A stretch of DNA of 64,000 nt from Calothrix anomala FACHB-343 (GCF_014696435.1 NZ_JACJQG010000024.1:50345-114344); one strand, 5' to 3'. Positions 54,654-63,906 are shown, counted from the stretch's first letter. Translations and numbers: made by a program. The notes: generated from the sequence alone by a model not told the origin.

Positions 54654-55526
54654 ATGAAGGCTGAAGTATACCCCAAAAATCAATCTGGGGGCTGGAAAAA
54701 AGACACCTTACTGCAGAGAATAGGTGTTTTACAGCAATTTTGGTTTTCATCCTTTATCCTTTACTCCTTATCCTTATTATTAATTGTTAGCTGTTGCTTT
54801 TTAGCCACAGGATCAATTGCATCTGCCGCCGAAATGCCAGAAATTCTGCGGCGAGGCTATTTAACTATTGCGGTTAAAGATAACTTGCGTCCCTTGGGAT
54901 TTAGAGATGCTAGCGGGAATTTGCAAGGCTTGGAAATTGACTTAGCACAGCGTTTAGCCAGTGATTTGTTAGGGAAAGCAAATGCTGTGAAGTTACAACC
55001 AATAGCAAATCGCGATCGCTTATCTGTAGTCTTTAACAATCAAGTTGACTTTGCTATTGCGAGAGTTACAGCCACAGAGTCACGCTCTCGCTTAGTAAGT
55101 TTCAGTGTTCCTTACTACTTTGATGGCACATATTTAGTAGTAAAAGATACAGGAATCCAGAAGACAAAAGATTTAGTAAACCGTAAAATCGCTGTCCTGA
55201 ATAACTCTAGCAGCATTGCTGATGTGAGGTACTATGTGCCCAATGCTGAGTTAGTCGGGGTGAATTCTTACGCAGAAGCGCGATCGCAAATGGAAACTGG
55301 GGAAGTACAAGCCTTTGCTGCTGATGCTAGCCTTTTGAGCGGTTGGATACAAGAATATCCCCAGTACCGCCTACTTCCAGACAAACTCTCCACAGCACCC
55401 TTATCTGTAGCCATGCCCAAGGGCTTGCAGTACGCTGATTTAAGATTACAGGTAAATGAAGCGATCGCGCGTTACATCGCCGAAGGTTGGCTCAAGCAGC
55501 GCGCTCAATATTGGGGGTTACCATAA
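54654..55526 (+). CDS. Amino-acid-type ABC transporter substrate-binding protein
   Basis: A 290-residue extracytoplasmic binding protein of family 3 (SBP_bac_3). An N-terminal hydrophobic signal (about residues 31-60, SFILYSLSLLLIVSCCFLA ending SIASAAEMP) precedes the mature protein. The bilobal fold is shown by LRRGYLTIAVKDNLRPLGF, LEIDLAQRLASDLLG, DFAIARVTATESR and the late FAADASLLSGW. Ligand-contact arginine R in ESRSR and aspartate in AADAS are present. Ligand probably a polar amino acid. No permease gene is near. The first 10 residues overlap ATGAAG-type repeat DNA, so a later start is possible. Confidence 0.88.
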   Translation: MKAEVYPKNQSGGWKKDTLLQRIGVLQQFWFSSFILYSLSLLLIVSCCFLATGSIASAAEMPEILRRGYLTIAVKDNLRPLGFRDASGNLQGLEIDLAQRLASDLLGKANAVKLQPIANRDRLSVVFNNQVDFAIARVTATESRSRLVSFSVPYYFDGTYLVVKDTGIQKTKDLVNRKIAVLNNSSSIADVRYYVPNAELVGVNSYAEARSQMETGEVQAFAADASLLSGWIQEYPQYRLLPDKLSTAPLSVAMPKGLQYADLRLQVNEAIARYIAEGWLKQRAQYWGLP

Positions 55527-55648
55527 GTCAACAGTCAACCGTCAATCGTCAACCGTCAACCGTCAACCGTCAACCGTCAACCGTCAACCGTCAACCGTCA
55601 ACCGTCAACCGTCAACCGTTAACCGTTAACCGTCAACAGTCAACCGTC
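55527..55648. repeat. GTCAACC heptamer array (about 17 units)
   Basis: About 17 consecutive 7-bp units, mostly GTCAACC, with GTCAATC, GTTAACC and GTCAACA variants at the ends. It is the longest heptamer array in the window and begins immediately after the stop codon of the binding-protein gene. There are no spacers, so it is not a CRISPR array. Confidence 0.95.
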
Positions 55649-55712
55649 TCCCAGTTCCCCTTGCAGCTGATAATAAATAAGAAGACTCTTTATAATTTTC
55701 TCTTTCAAGACA

Positions 55713-56237
55713 ATGGATAACAGTCTAGCGGTTGTTTATCTCTCGATTTTCGTAGGTATACTCGCCTTTGCAGTTGTGGCTATTTTTCGCCAAATTTTCA
55801 AAACTCGTCGGATTGAAAGTTCGTTGTCCCGCTTAAAAAACAAGTTGAGTAAAGAGAAGGGTACAACTCAAGAATATTACGAGTTAGGCAGTATTTATTC
55901 GCAAAAGAAAATCTATTCCCAAGCAATTACGCTGTTTCAAAAAGCTCTCAAAACGGCGGAAGAAGAAGGGGAAGAAAATATTGCTCCGATCTACAATGGG
56001 CTGGGTTATGTTTACTTTACTCAAGAGCAATATGATTTAGCAATTCGTCAGTACAAAGAAGCTCTGAAAAATAAACCTGACTACGTAACAGCGCTGAATA
56101 ATCTTGCTCATGCTTATGAGCGGAAAAAATTAAACGCCCAGGCGCTACAAACTTACGAAGAAGCCCTGAAATTTGCGCCTAATAATTCTACTGCTAAACG
56201 TCGTGCTGAATCTTTGCGTCGGTTAGTTTCTGCTTAA
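55713..56237 (+). CDS. ycf37: Membrane-anchored TPR protein, Ycf37-like
   Basis: A 174-residue protein with one N-terminal membrane helix (residues about 6-26, AVVYLSIFVGILAFAVVAIF) and three tetratricopeptide repeats between about 50 and 165 (YYELGSIYSQKKIYSQAI, YNGLGYVYFTQEQYDLAI and LNNLAHAYERKKLNAQAL). This size and layout match Ycf37, a protein that supports photosystem I accumulation or stability in cyanobacteria and plastids. The assignment rests on architecture; other TPR proteins can look similar. Confidence 0.62.
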   Translation: MDNSLAVVYLSIFVGILAFAVVAIFRQIFKTRRIESSLSRLKNKLSKEKGTTQEYYELGSIYSQKKIYSQAITLFQKALKTAEEEGEENIAPIYNGLGYVYFTQEQYDLAIRQYKEALKNKPDYVTALNNLAHAYERKKLNAQALQTYEEALKFAPNNSTAKRRAESLRRLVSA

Positions 56238-56256
56238 TTATTAACTTGATCGCGAA

Positions 56257-56630
56257 TACGCGCTTCGGGGCATGGCAGTGCCAGTGCCCCTACAATCAAC
56301 GATAATCTGTAGCTCATCAACTTGCAATCTGCTGTATATTTTTTCAATATATCTAATTTAAAAATATAGTTAGATGAATAATTATTCCAATTTGAAAAAA
56401 GAAGGCGAAAGATTGTAGGGGCAAGGCAATGCCCTGCCCTCTAGAATACATTAATGTTTCGCCAACATAATTTGAATTGGTATTATCATCCATAATTACA
56501 GCAGTTTTCACCTATTTGAACCACATCTATCGTAGGGAACATCAGTAAAATTATTGTATGTACCAAAAGATTGTCGGTGCCGTGCCCCTACAGCGTGGTC
56601 TATTTACCTGAAAATAGCTGTAATATAAAA
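56257..56630. repeat. Dispersed repeat (second copy of the 11365 element) and two GGGGCA-type hairpins
   Basis: At 56257-56340 the element GGGGCATGGCAGTGCCAGTG with CAACTTGCAATCTGCTGTA matches 11365-11447. At 56415-56440 TAGGGGCAAGGCAATGCC and GCCCTG form a second hairpin. At 56573-56590 GGTGCCGTGCCCCTAC is a third, related to the GGGGCA...TGCCCC pattern. Confidence 0.7.
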
Positions 56631-56707
56631 ATTTCAGTAAATTTATGCGGTTTATCAATTCCAGCCAAGAATATATATAGCTATATATTCCGATAAATAT
56701 TTAAATA

Positions 56708-58687
56708 ATGATGAAGCGGCTCTGGTTATTGAGTTTAATTATTGCCATTATTATTTTCATTGTTGGCGCTCTTGGTTATCGAGAAATTTTATTTGCACAA
56801 CAACCGTCAATTTCCCATCCCCTCACAGCCTTAACAGCAGGAGAAATTAAGACAGCAGTTGCAGTGGTAAAAAAAGAAAAGAATCTCACTGAAAATGTAG
56901 TTTTCCCATTAATCAATCTGCAAGAACCAGATAAAAAAGAAGTTTTAAATTTTACACCTGGTAAATATTTTCAACGCCAAGCTTTCTTAGTAGTGTATGA
57001 GCGATCGCAAAATCAAACATACCAAGCTGTAGTTGACTTGAAAACTCAAACCCTCAGTTCTTGGAAGCTAATACCTCATGCTCAACCTGCAATAATTAAT
57101 CCTGAATACGATTTAGCGCGACAGATTGTCCAATCAAATCCCCAATGGCAAGCAGCTATGCAAAAACGGGGAATTACAGATTTTGATAAAGTAAAAATTA
57201 ATTGCTGGGCACCAGGTATTTTAACTGACAAGGAAATTGCCACAGGTAAACGTCTTTGTCGAGCATTATCTTACTATAAAGGTAATAATTGGAATTACTT
57301 CAGCAGCCCCATTGAAGGGGTAGTAGCTACTGTTGATTTAAACACAGGTAAAATCGATAGCTTTATAGATAACGGAGTAGTACCTTTATCTTCAGATAAT
57401 TGGAATTATGATGTTCAATCTTTTAGTAAATTACTATCACCACCCAAATTATTAAAAATAATCCAACCTCATGGTACTAGTTTCCGCATTCGTGGTAATG
57501 CAATTAGCTGGCAAGGTTGGAATTTTCGTTATTTAATGCATCCTAGAAATGGGTTGATTCTCTATCAAGTAACTTATGATGATGGAGAAAAAATTCGCCC
57601 AGTTTTATACCGTGCTAGCCTATCAGAAATGGTAGTACCTTATGGTTATCCTGACTTTACCTGGGCTTTCAGAAATGCCTTTGATGTGGGCGAATATAAT
57701 TTTGGTTCCCTCGCCACTTCAATGGAGTTAGGTAAGGATATTCCGGAGAATGGTTTGTTATTAAATGCCATGATGGCTAACGAACAGGGAGAACCTTATG
57801 AAATGCCCAATGTAATTGGTATTTATGAAAGAGACAATGGGCTATTGTGGAAGCATTACGAATACAATACCCGAAAAAATTATGTCCGTCGCAATCGAGA
57901 ATTAGTGATGACGATGACGGGTGCAGTTGATAATTATGATTACAGTTTAAATTGGATTTTTCACCAAGATGGTAGTTTAGAAATTGAGAACGACTTAACA
58001 GGAATTGTGTTAGCACAGGGTACAAATGCAAAAACACAATCTCCAGATAATTCTTATGGCAGACTATTAGCAAAAAATATCTTTGGCGTAAATCATCAAC
58101 ACTTCTTTAACTACCGCCTAGATATGGATGTAGATGGCGAGGCTAATTCTGTCATGGAAATGAATGTGCAAGCCTTACCTTTAGATAATCATAATTCTTT
58201 GGGAAATGCGATCGCAGTTACAGATACACCCTTAACTACAGAAAAGGCGGCTGTGCGCGATTTAGACATGAAACACAGCCGCGAATGGATGATTGTTAAC
58301 CCTAACCGTCAAAATACTTTAGGGACTCCCCCAGCATATATGCTAATGCCAGGGGGTAATACAGTATTTTTCCCCGTAGAAGGTGCTAAGATTCGCGAGA
58401 AGGCTGGCTTTGCAACACATCATGTATGGGTAACAAAATATCACCCAGATGAACTTTATGCTGGCGGCGATTATCCAAACCAAACTCAACCAGGACAAGG
58501 TTTACCTAAATATATTGCCAATGATGAATCTTTAACGGGTGAAGATATCGTACTTTGGTACACAATGGGCGTTACCCATATTCCCCGTCCTGAAGATTGG
58601 CCTGTAATGCCAACACACCGAGTTAGTTTTAAACTTGCTCCTAGAGGATTCTTTAGCCGCAATCCAGCAATTAATTTACCTGAATAA
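56708..58687 (+). CDS. Copper amine oxidase (primary-amine oxidase)
   Basis: A 659-residue quinoprotein that oxidises primary amines to aldehydes, releasing ammonia and hydrogen peroxide. All active-site elements are present: catalytic base D326 in DVGEYNFG, the topaquinone-forming tyrosine Y410 in NYDY, and copper ligands H463, H465 (NHQHF) and H624 (VTHIPRPEDW). The N-terminus has a hydrophobic segment (about residues 5-24), so it is secreted or anchored facing the periplasm. It stands alone. The physiological amine is unknown. Confidence 0.95.
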   Translation: MMKRLWLLSLIIAIIIFIVGALGYREILFAQQPSISHPLTALTAGEIKTAVAVVKKEKNLTENVVFPLINLQEPDKKEVLNFTPGKYFQRQAFLVVYERSQNQTYQAVVDLKTQTLSSWKLIPHAQPAIINPEYDLARQIVQSNPQWQAAMQKRGITDFDKVKINCWAPGILTDKEIATGKRLCRALSYYKGNNWNYFSSPIEGVVATVDLNTGKIDSFIDNGVVPLSSDNWNYDVQSFSKLLSPPKLLKIIQPHGTSFRIRGNAISWQGWNFRYLMHPRNGLILYQVTYDDGEKIRPVLYRASLSEMVVPYGYPDFTWAFRNAFDVGEYNFGSLATSMELGKDIPENGLLLNAMMANEQGEPYEMPNVIGIYERDNGLLWKHYEYNTRKNYVRRNRELVMTMTGAVDNYDYSLNWIFHQDGSLEIENDLTGIVLAQGTNAKTQSPDNSYGRLLAKNIFGVNHQHFFNYRLDMDVDGEANSVMEMNVQALPLDNHNSLGNAIAVTDTPLTTEKAAVRDLDMKHSREWMIVNPNRQNTLGTPPAYMLMPGGNTVFFPVEGAKIREKAGFATHHVWVTKYHPDELYAGGDYPNQTQPGQGLPKYIANDESLTGEDIVLWYTMGVTHIPRPEDWPVMPTHRVSFKLAPRGFFSRNPAINLPE

Positions 58688-58742
58688 ATTTACCATTACG
58701 AAGCGAAAATATTCATAATGAAGGCAAGTTTTACTCATTTAA

Positions 58743-59258
58743 TTATCCAGACTTATCCTCAGAAGAAAAGCTGACTTTTGAAGAATTTTGCTCTTGATTT
58801 AGCATTATCCATCCAACGATCGCAAGCAACGCACCCAAGGCGAGAAAACCTAGATCCCAAGCTAATTGATTTACCCCTGGTTTCACATGATGGATACCTA
58901 AAATTTGATGATTAATTACTCCTTCCACTACATTGAATAACCCAGCACCTATGAGCAAAGAACCAACAAAAGTTCGTGATGACCAAGGAACATCAGCACG
59001 CCCTCCCGCACGCCATAGTAATGCTACTCCAATCACAGTTAATACCCAATCCAAAGCATGAAATAAGCCGTCCCATACCATGTTTACGTCTGTATTAGTA
59101 TCACTGGTTAAGGGTCGAACACTGCTTAACATATGATGCCACTGAAGAATTTGATGCAGCAGGATACCATCGACGAAGCCACCTAGACCTAGACCTAAAA
59201 AAATCCCAGCAGTAATTAGTGGTAAACGTTTACGGAAAGCCAAATTATTTGCTGTCAT
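58743..59258 (-). CDS. DUF2243 family membrane protein
   Basis: A 171-residue protein with four predicted membrane helices. The pattern GFVDGILLHQILQWHHMLS near the N-terminus, DGLFHALDWVLTVIG and NVVEGVINHQILGIHHV is characteristic of DUF2243. Histidines paired in HQILQWHH and HQILGIHH suggest metal or heme binding, but the function is unknown. ATG 59258 is preferred to the GTG at 59270. It converges with the amine oxidase gene. Confidence 0.87.
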   Translation of the reverse strand: MTANNLAFRKRLPLITAGIFLGLGLGGFVDGILLHQILQWHHMLSSVRPLTSDTNTDVNMVWDGLFHALDWVLTVIGVALLWRAGGRADVPWSSRTFVGSLLIGAGLFNVVEGVINHQILGIHHVKPGVNQLAWDLGFLALGALLAIVGWIMLNQEQNSSKVSFSSEDKSG

Positions 59259-59349
59259 TTTTAAACCCACAGACAGTTTTACCGTCAGAATAGAATTATT
59301 TTGTTATGCATATCTTCTGTCTGCGGGGCAATAGCTTAAGTAATTAGGT

Positions 59350-59498
59350 TAGGACTTACGCAATGTCAGATATTTTTCATGCTTTTTGTCAATGGTCAAT
59401 AGTCCATAGTCCATAGTCCAAAAACCTGAATTTTGACCATTGACTTTTGACTTTTGACCACCCTTGTGAGGGTTTTTGTGTTCGGTGCATAAGTCCTA
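59350..59498. mobile_element. 149-bp MITE with TAGGACTTACGCA ends and TAGGT target duplication
   Basis: Inverted ends TAGGACTTACGCA and TGCATAAGTCCTA match at 12 of 13 positions. TAGGT flanks both ends (59345-59349 and 59499-59503). The interior holds GTCAATA/AGTCCAT heptamers (59391-59420), an inverse set TTGACTTTTGACTTTTGAC (59442-59460), and the hairpin ACCCTTGTGAGGGT. No coding capacity. It sits in the chlB upstream region. Confidence 0.82.
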
Positions 59499-59795
59499 TA
59501 GGTAATTCTTTCATCTCCAAGAATCGCAGTTTCCCAATCCCAGTTTGTTTGAGGAAAGTTTGCAGAAAATAAAGATTTATGTCACTTAAACAACAACAAT
59601 GTTGTTTAAATTAAGCTCTAGATTGCTGATGGTAACAGGGTTTGGGCGATCGCATGAATTGAAACTTAATAATTACCCCATTTTATTCAGGCTACAAGTT
59701 TTGAGAGAATCAGACAACGATGAGAGATTCCGCAATCATAAAGTCCATCTATTAACGGACTGCGTATTGTTTCAGTTTAAAAGGGAGAAAAACTG
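59499..59795. promoter_or_regulatory. chlB leader and probable promoter region
   Basis: The 297 bases between the MITE and chlB. An open frame of 65 codons ends at the chlB start but has no family features. AGGGAGAAAAACTG gives chlB a purine-rich ribosome-binding site at 59781-59788. No known riboswitch is seen. Confidence 0.4.
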
Positions 59796-61322
59796 ATGAA
59801 ATTGGCTTACTGGATGTATGCAGGGCCAGCGCACATTGGTACGCTACGAGTCGCTAGTTCTTTTAAGAATGTCCACGCCATTATGCACGCCCCGCTAGGC
59901 GATGACTATTTTAACGTCATGCGCTCCATGCTATCGCGGGAACGAAACTTTACTCCGGTAACAGCCAGTGTAGTAGATCGCAACGTTTTGGCACGCGGTT
60001 CTCAGGAGAAGGTAGTAGAAAATATCACCCGCAAAGATGCAGAGGAACACCCAGATTTAATTGTGTTAACTCCTACCTGCACCTCAAGTATTTTGCAAGA
60101 AGATTTGCACAACTTTGTCGAACGGGCACAAATAGAAACTAAAGGCGATGTCATGCTAGCGGATGTTAACCACTACCGCTACAACGAACTACAAGCCGCC
60201 GATCGCACTTTGCAACAAATTGTCCAATTCTACATTGAAAAAGCCCGGAAAAAAGGCGAACTTCCCGCAGGTAAAACAGCTAAACCCTCAGTTAACATCA
60301 TCGGGATTTCTACCCTGGGTTTCCACAACCAGCATGACTGCACCGAATTGAAAAGACTGATGGCTGATTTAGGAATTGAGGTAAACACCGTCATTCCTGA
60401 AGGCGCTTCTGTCAACGAATTAAAGAAAATGCCCCAAGCTTGGTTTAACCTAGTACCTTACCGCGAACTGGGTTTAACAACAGCGCGTTATCTCGAAGAA
60501 CAATTTGGTACTCCCTACGTAGATATTACACCAATGGGTGTGGTAGAAACTGCCCGTTGTATCCGTAAAATTCAGCAGGTAGTAAACGCTCAAGGGGTTG
60601 ATGTAAATTACGAAGATTTCATCAACGAGCAAACTTTGTATGTATCCCAGGCTGCATGGTTTTCTCGTTCCATTGACTGCCAAAACTTGACTGGGAAAAA
60701 AGCCGTCGTCTTTGGAGATAACACCCATGCAGCCGCTATGACAAAGATTTTATCGCGGGAAATGGGAATTCACGTGGTTTGGGCGGGAACTTACTGCAAA
60801 TATGATGCAGACTGGTTCCGCGAACAAGTCAGCGAATATTGCGACGAAGTATTAATCACCGACGATCACGGGGAAATTGGAGATGCGATCGCGCGTGTAG
60901 AACCCTCAGCAATCTTTGGTACGCAAATGGAACGCCATGTTGGTAAGCGTTTGAATATTCCCTGCGGTGTCATAGCTGCACCTATTCACGTGCAAAACTT
61001 CCCCATTGGTTACAAACCATTCTTGGGTTATGAGGGTACAAATCAAGTCACAGATTTAATCTACAATTCCTTTACTTTAGGAATGGAAGATCATCTCTTA
61101 GAAATCTTTGGGGGACATGACACCAAAGAAGTCATTACCAAAGGAATTTCCGCCGAATCTGACTTAAATTGGACAAAAGATGGTTTAGCAGAGTTAAACA
61201 AAATTCCTGGGTTTGTGCGCGGTAAAGTCAAACGCAACACCGAAAAATTTGCACGCGATCGCGGTATTAAAGACATTAACTCTGAAGTACTTTACGCAGC
61301 AAAAGAAGCTGTTGGCGCTTAG
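59796..61322 (+). CDS. chlB: Light-independent protochlorophyllide reductase subunit B
   Basis: A 508-residue subunit of the dark-operative protochlorophyllide oxidoreductase, a nitrogenase-like enzyme that reduces ring D during chlorophyll synthesis without light. ChlB with ChlN forms the catalytic component and receives electrons from ChlL. The unusual Fe-S ligand D36 ([10 protein letters not shown]) is present, along with [14 protein letters not shown] and [16 protein letters not shown]. The length is normal. chlL and chlN are not in the window, as is common when chlB stands alone in cyanobacteria. Its terminator lies at 61347. Confidence 0.97.
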   Translation: MKLAYWMYAGPAHIGTLRVASSFKNVHAIMHAPLGDDYFNVMRSMLSRERNFTPVTASVVDRNVLARGSQEKVVENITRKDAEEHPDLIVLTPTCTSSILQEDLHNFVERAQIETKGDVMLADVNHYRYNELQAADRTLQQIVQFYIEKARKKGELPAGKTAKPSVNIIGISTLGFHNQHDCTELKRLMADLGIEVNTVIPEGASVNELKKMPQAWFNLVPYRELGLTTARYLEEQFGTPYVDITPMGVVETARCIRKIQQVVNAQGVDVNYEDFINEQTLYVSQAAWFSRSIDCQNLTGKKAVVFGDNTHAAAMTKILSREMGIHVVWAGTYCKYDADWFREQVSEYCDEVLITDDHGEIGDAIARVEPSAIFGTQMERHVGKRLNIPCGVIAAPIHVQNFPIGYKPFLGYEGTNQVTDLIYNSFTLGMEDHLLEIFGGHDTKEVITKGISAESDLNWTKDGLAELNKIPGFVRGKVKRNTEKFARDRGIKDINSEVLYAAKEAVGA

Positions 61323-61346
61323 TTGATTAATTAACTTCAAAAGATT

Positions 61347-61387
61347 CAGGGTGAAGAGTAATAAATACTTTTTACCCTGTTTTTTTT
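61347..61387 (+). terminator. Rho-independent terminator of chlB
   Basis: CAGGGTGAAGAGTA pairs with TACTTTTTACCCTG (11 of 14 positions) and is followed by an uninterrupted T-run (TTTTTTTT). Confidence 0.88.
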
Positions 61388-61426
61388 ATTATAAATAATG
61401 AGTATTTTAACTAACTAAATTTAAAT

Positions 61427-61813
61427 ATGGATGATGAAAAAGCGGTGTTGTTTGCAGAACTTCGTGAATCTGGTATTAAGCATAGTCCAGAAAAAGTTGT
61501 GCGAATTGCCAAGCAAGTTGATGGCAAAATCGTATTTTTAGAAGAGGGAAAAGCTGGTAGAAGAGGTAGTGGGTTAGCACATATATTAAAAGAACATCAA
61601 GAGGATTTTTCCAGACGCGGAATTTCTGAGAATGAAATCCCAGATGCTGTTATGGCTGCTATCACCAGAGGAACCTTTATTGGCTATCAAGGAACAATAG
61701 AACCTCGAAGAGAAATATATGAAGTCATTTTTAATGGCAAAACGCAATACATAGCTGTAACAGTAGGTGATAATGGTTATATAGTTGGAGCTAATCCCGC
61801 TTCTTTCCCATAA
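61427..61813 (+). CDS. Putative BECR-fold (PBECR-type) nuclease toxin domain protein
   Basis: A 128-residue protein. The second half, GLAHILKEHQEDF, then ISENEIPDAVMAAITRGT and IGYQGT to YIAVTVGDNGYIVGANP, resembles the phage Barnase-EndoU-ColicinE5/D-RelE-like nuclease domains found at the ends of polymorphic toxins and in phage proteins. The H in HILKEH, the R in PRREIYEV and a late G-Y-I-V-G-A-N-P strand would be the active-site region. The N-terminal 45 residues lack a secretion signal. The next gene, 16 bases on, is a plausible immunity partner. The assignment is by pattern only. Confidence 0.62.
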   Translation: MDDEKAVLFAELRESGIKHSPEKVVRIAKQVDGKIVFLEEGKAGRRGSGLAHILKEHQEDFSRRGISENEIPDAVMAAITRGTFIGYQGTIEPRREIYEVIFNGKTQYIAVTVGDNGYIVGANPASFP

Positions 61814-61829
61814 TTCCACCTGAATAGCT

Positions 61830-62180
61830 ATGGCAATAACGATAAAACTAATGGCTGATTATGGGTGCGACCCTTTATGGTGGGCAGATGCTGATAAAGT
61901 TGGTAATATCGATCCAGCAAAATTGCCCCTCAGTCTAGAAACCATAAATCGCCTAAAAAATTGGGCTAGTGATTATAATGCAAGCTTAAACTGGCAAGAT
62001 CCTGCTAACTCACCAGATTTAAGTCCAGAAGCTGAAGCAGCTTTTGAGGAAGAAGGAATTAACCTCTGGAAGCAACTACAAGCAGAGCTAGCACCTAATT
62101 ATCAAGTTATCTATTTCAGCGAGTTACTAGGTAAAGTGATAATCCATCCCAGTGAATTAGAAGCTAGTACTGTGTATTAA
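61830..62180 (+). CDS. Small acidic protein, candidate immunity partner
   Basis: A 116-residue acidic protein. Its start IKLMADYGCDPLWWADADKVG and core LPLSLETINRLKNWASDYNA, then WQDPANSPDLSPEAEAAFEEEG, form a compact family pattern that I recognise as a small widespread bacterial protein, often beside toxin-like genes. It is co-oriented with the BECR-like gene with a 16-base gap. Acidic character and position favour an immunity or antitoxin role. Homology alone does not prove this. Confidence 0.6.
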   Translation: MAITIKLMADYGCDPLWWADADKVGNIDPAKLPLSLETINRLKNWASDYNASLNWQDPANSPDLSPEAEAAFEEEGINLWKQLQAELAPNYQVIYFSELLGKVIIHPSELEASTVY

Positions 62181-62373
62181 CGCAGTGTCACCTACCATTT
62201 ATTATCATACTCTGAAGGAAATATGTAGCATTAAGTTAAGTTATCTAACAGAAGTTCAATAGCTAAATCAGGAATATTGCTGAATCTCATAGCAAGTTTA
62301 CACATAGCTGATGCAGCTAATCTCTTATCGTCTGTTGGCGCTTAGGCTAACACTTGATTGTCAAAAAAATTAG

Positions 62374-62399
62374 AGCATCCACAGAGGATGCTTTTTTTA
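62374..62399 (+). terminator. Rho-independent terminator after the toxin/immunity pair
   Basis: GCATCC pairs with GGATGC around ACAGA (stem extended by flanking A/T), followed by TTTTTTT. Confidence 0.85.
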
Positions 62400-62432
62400 T
62401 TGTTCATCGCCAGAGTTAACAGAACCAGATGG

Positions 62433-62467
62433 GTAGGTTAGGTTTACCTTGTGTAAACCTAACCTAC
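62433..62467. repeat. 35-bp perfect inverted repeat
   Basis: GTAGGTTAGGTTTAC and GTAAACCTAACCTAC are exact inverse copies around CTTGT. Related in look to the GTAGGTTGGGTT element at 27151. The rest of the gap to 62895 is AT-rich and unremarkable. Confidence 0.85.
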
Positions 62468-62895
62468 ATCCACTAGAATCCGCACCCTTCAAGGTTGGGG
62501 AGTATATCAACTATGTGCATCATTCTTCAAGTGAAACGGTATGAGCCAGAGCTGAATCTTCATTAAAAATTAAGCCATCCTCATTTTTTTCTCATTTTTA
62601 TTCAGTAGCATTTCTCATCATTAAGTAAAACAACAACTGAATTTTATTAATATTTTTACTTAAAAGCTTAAAAATCTTGATACATAATGTACTGAAGCTT
62701 AAAGCTTTAATTGAGATGAGATAGTCGGTGTAAGAACTGAATAGGCTGATATATAACTTCCGCCTAGCTTGCTGCAAAGGAAGATAATCTGAAGTTTTTT
62801 AATATTTGCCACTGATATTTTAAAGGTTCGATATAAATTCTCTATTTAGAATTTTTAGCATCTAAAATTAAATTATTAGATAAAAATTTAAATAT

Positions 62896-63906
62896 ATGCA
62901 GGCTAAACGAATTCCTCATAACTTAAAAAATAATTTTTTACGGACAAGGGTAAGTTTTTTGGGGAAGAAAATTTATAACTTAAATATTGGTCAAAAAATT
63001 TGTTATGGATATGTACTTAGCCTCAGTATTGCTGTTGTGGGTATAGTTGGCGGTATAGTTATTGGAGATTACCACCAAAAATTTGCCCAGCAGCAACGAG
63101 ATGATGCTTACTATGAAATAAATCTACTGCATCGGTTACAAACTGCTTTATTACAAACAAGAACTACTCAACTACAAATTATTCCCTTGCTCACTCACAA
63201 GCAGGAATTATTACATCAACAATATGCTGATTTCTCTCAAGATTCAGCAGAAGTTAAAAGGCTATGGTCTGAACTAAATTTACATATAACAAGCAAAAAT
63301 TATCAACAACAGGTAAACATTGAGGGTATACCATTTTTCCTGAAAACTTACTCAAGTGTAATTAAAAGATATATCTCTCAAGTAGAAGAATTAATTAATA
63401 AAAATCCTGTAAATTTGAATTTAAACTCTGAAGAAATCGAAATTAGACAGGAAGTTTGGGTAGAATTTTCTAGCAGTCAACTAGCGCTTAAATATGATGT
63501 TATTGACGATCAACTAAATCATGTAATCTCTGCATCTTATGAAGACGAAAAAAGAGCAAATGCAGCACTAATTAATGCGGAAAAAATTCGCTTTAGAATT
63601 GTTGTGTCCAGTATCTTATTATCCGTGATTTTGGCTGCTGTTGTTGCTAGCTACACCAGTCGTATTCTCACAGAGCCGATTTTGGCTGTGACAGATGTAG
63701 CAAGGCGCACAACTGAAGAATTAAAGTTTAATAGATTAGCTCCTGTGACGACAGGAGATGAAGTGGGAGTATTAGCCACATCACTCAATAGTCTGATTCA
63801 ACGCTTATCGCAATATACCCATGAATTAGAATTAGCTCGCCAAAATTTAGAAAGTCGGGTAGATGAAAGAACTCAAGAACTTAGTCAAGCTTTAGAGGGT
63901 GTTTGA
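62896..63906 (+). pseudogene. N-terminal part of a sensor histidine kinase, interrupted by an IS
   Basis: A 336-codon frame. Two membrane helices (about residues 36-57 and 235-254) flank a helical sensor region typical of four-helix-bundle sensors. A HAMP domain (about 255-308, RILTEPILAVTDVARRTTEE to LIQRLSQYTHEL) leads into a coiled coil LESRVDERTQELSQAL. This is where PAS or DHp and ATPase domains normally follow, but an IS begins at 63895 and supplies the last codons EGV and the stop. Without catalytic domains it should be inactive, unless the rest lies beyond the window on the far side of the IS. Confidence 0.85.

Noticed and set aside
55527-55648. Possible CRISPR array
   Set aside because: The units are directly contiguous 7-mers with no spacers, and no cas gene is near.
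59599-59796. 65-codon plus-strand frame just before chlB
   Set aside because: No family features or ribosome-binding site, and it ends in the chlB leader; it looks like a chance frame.
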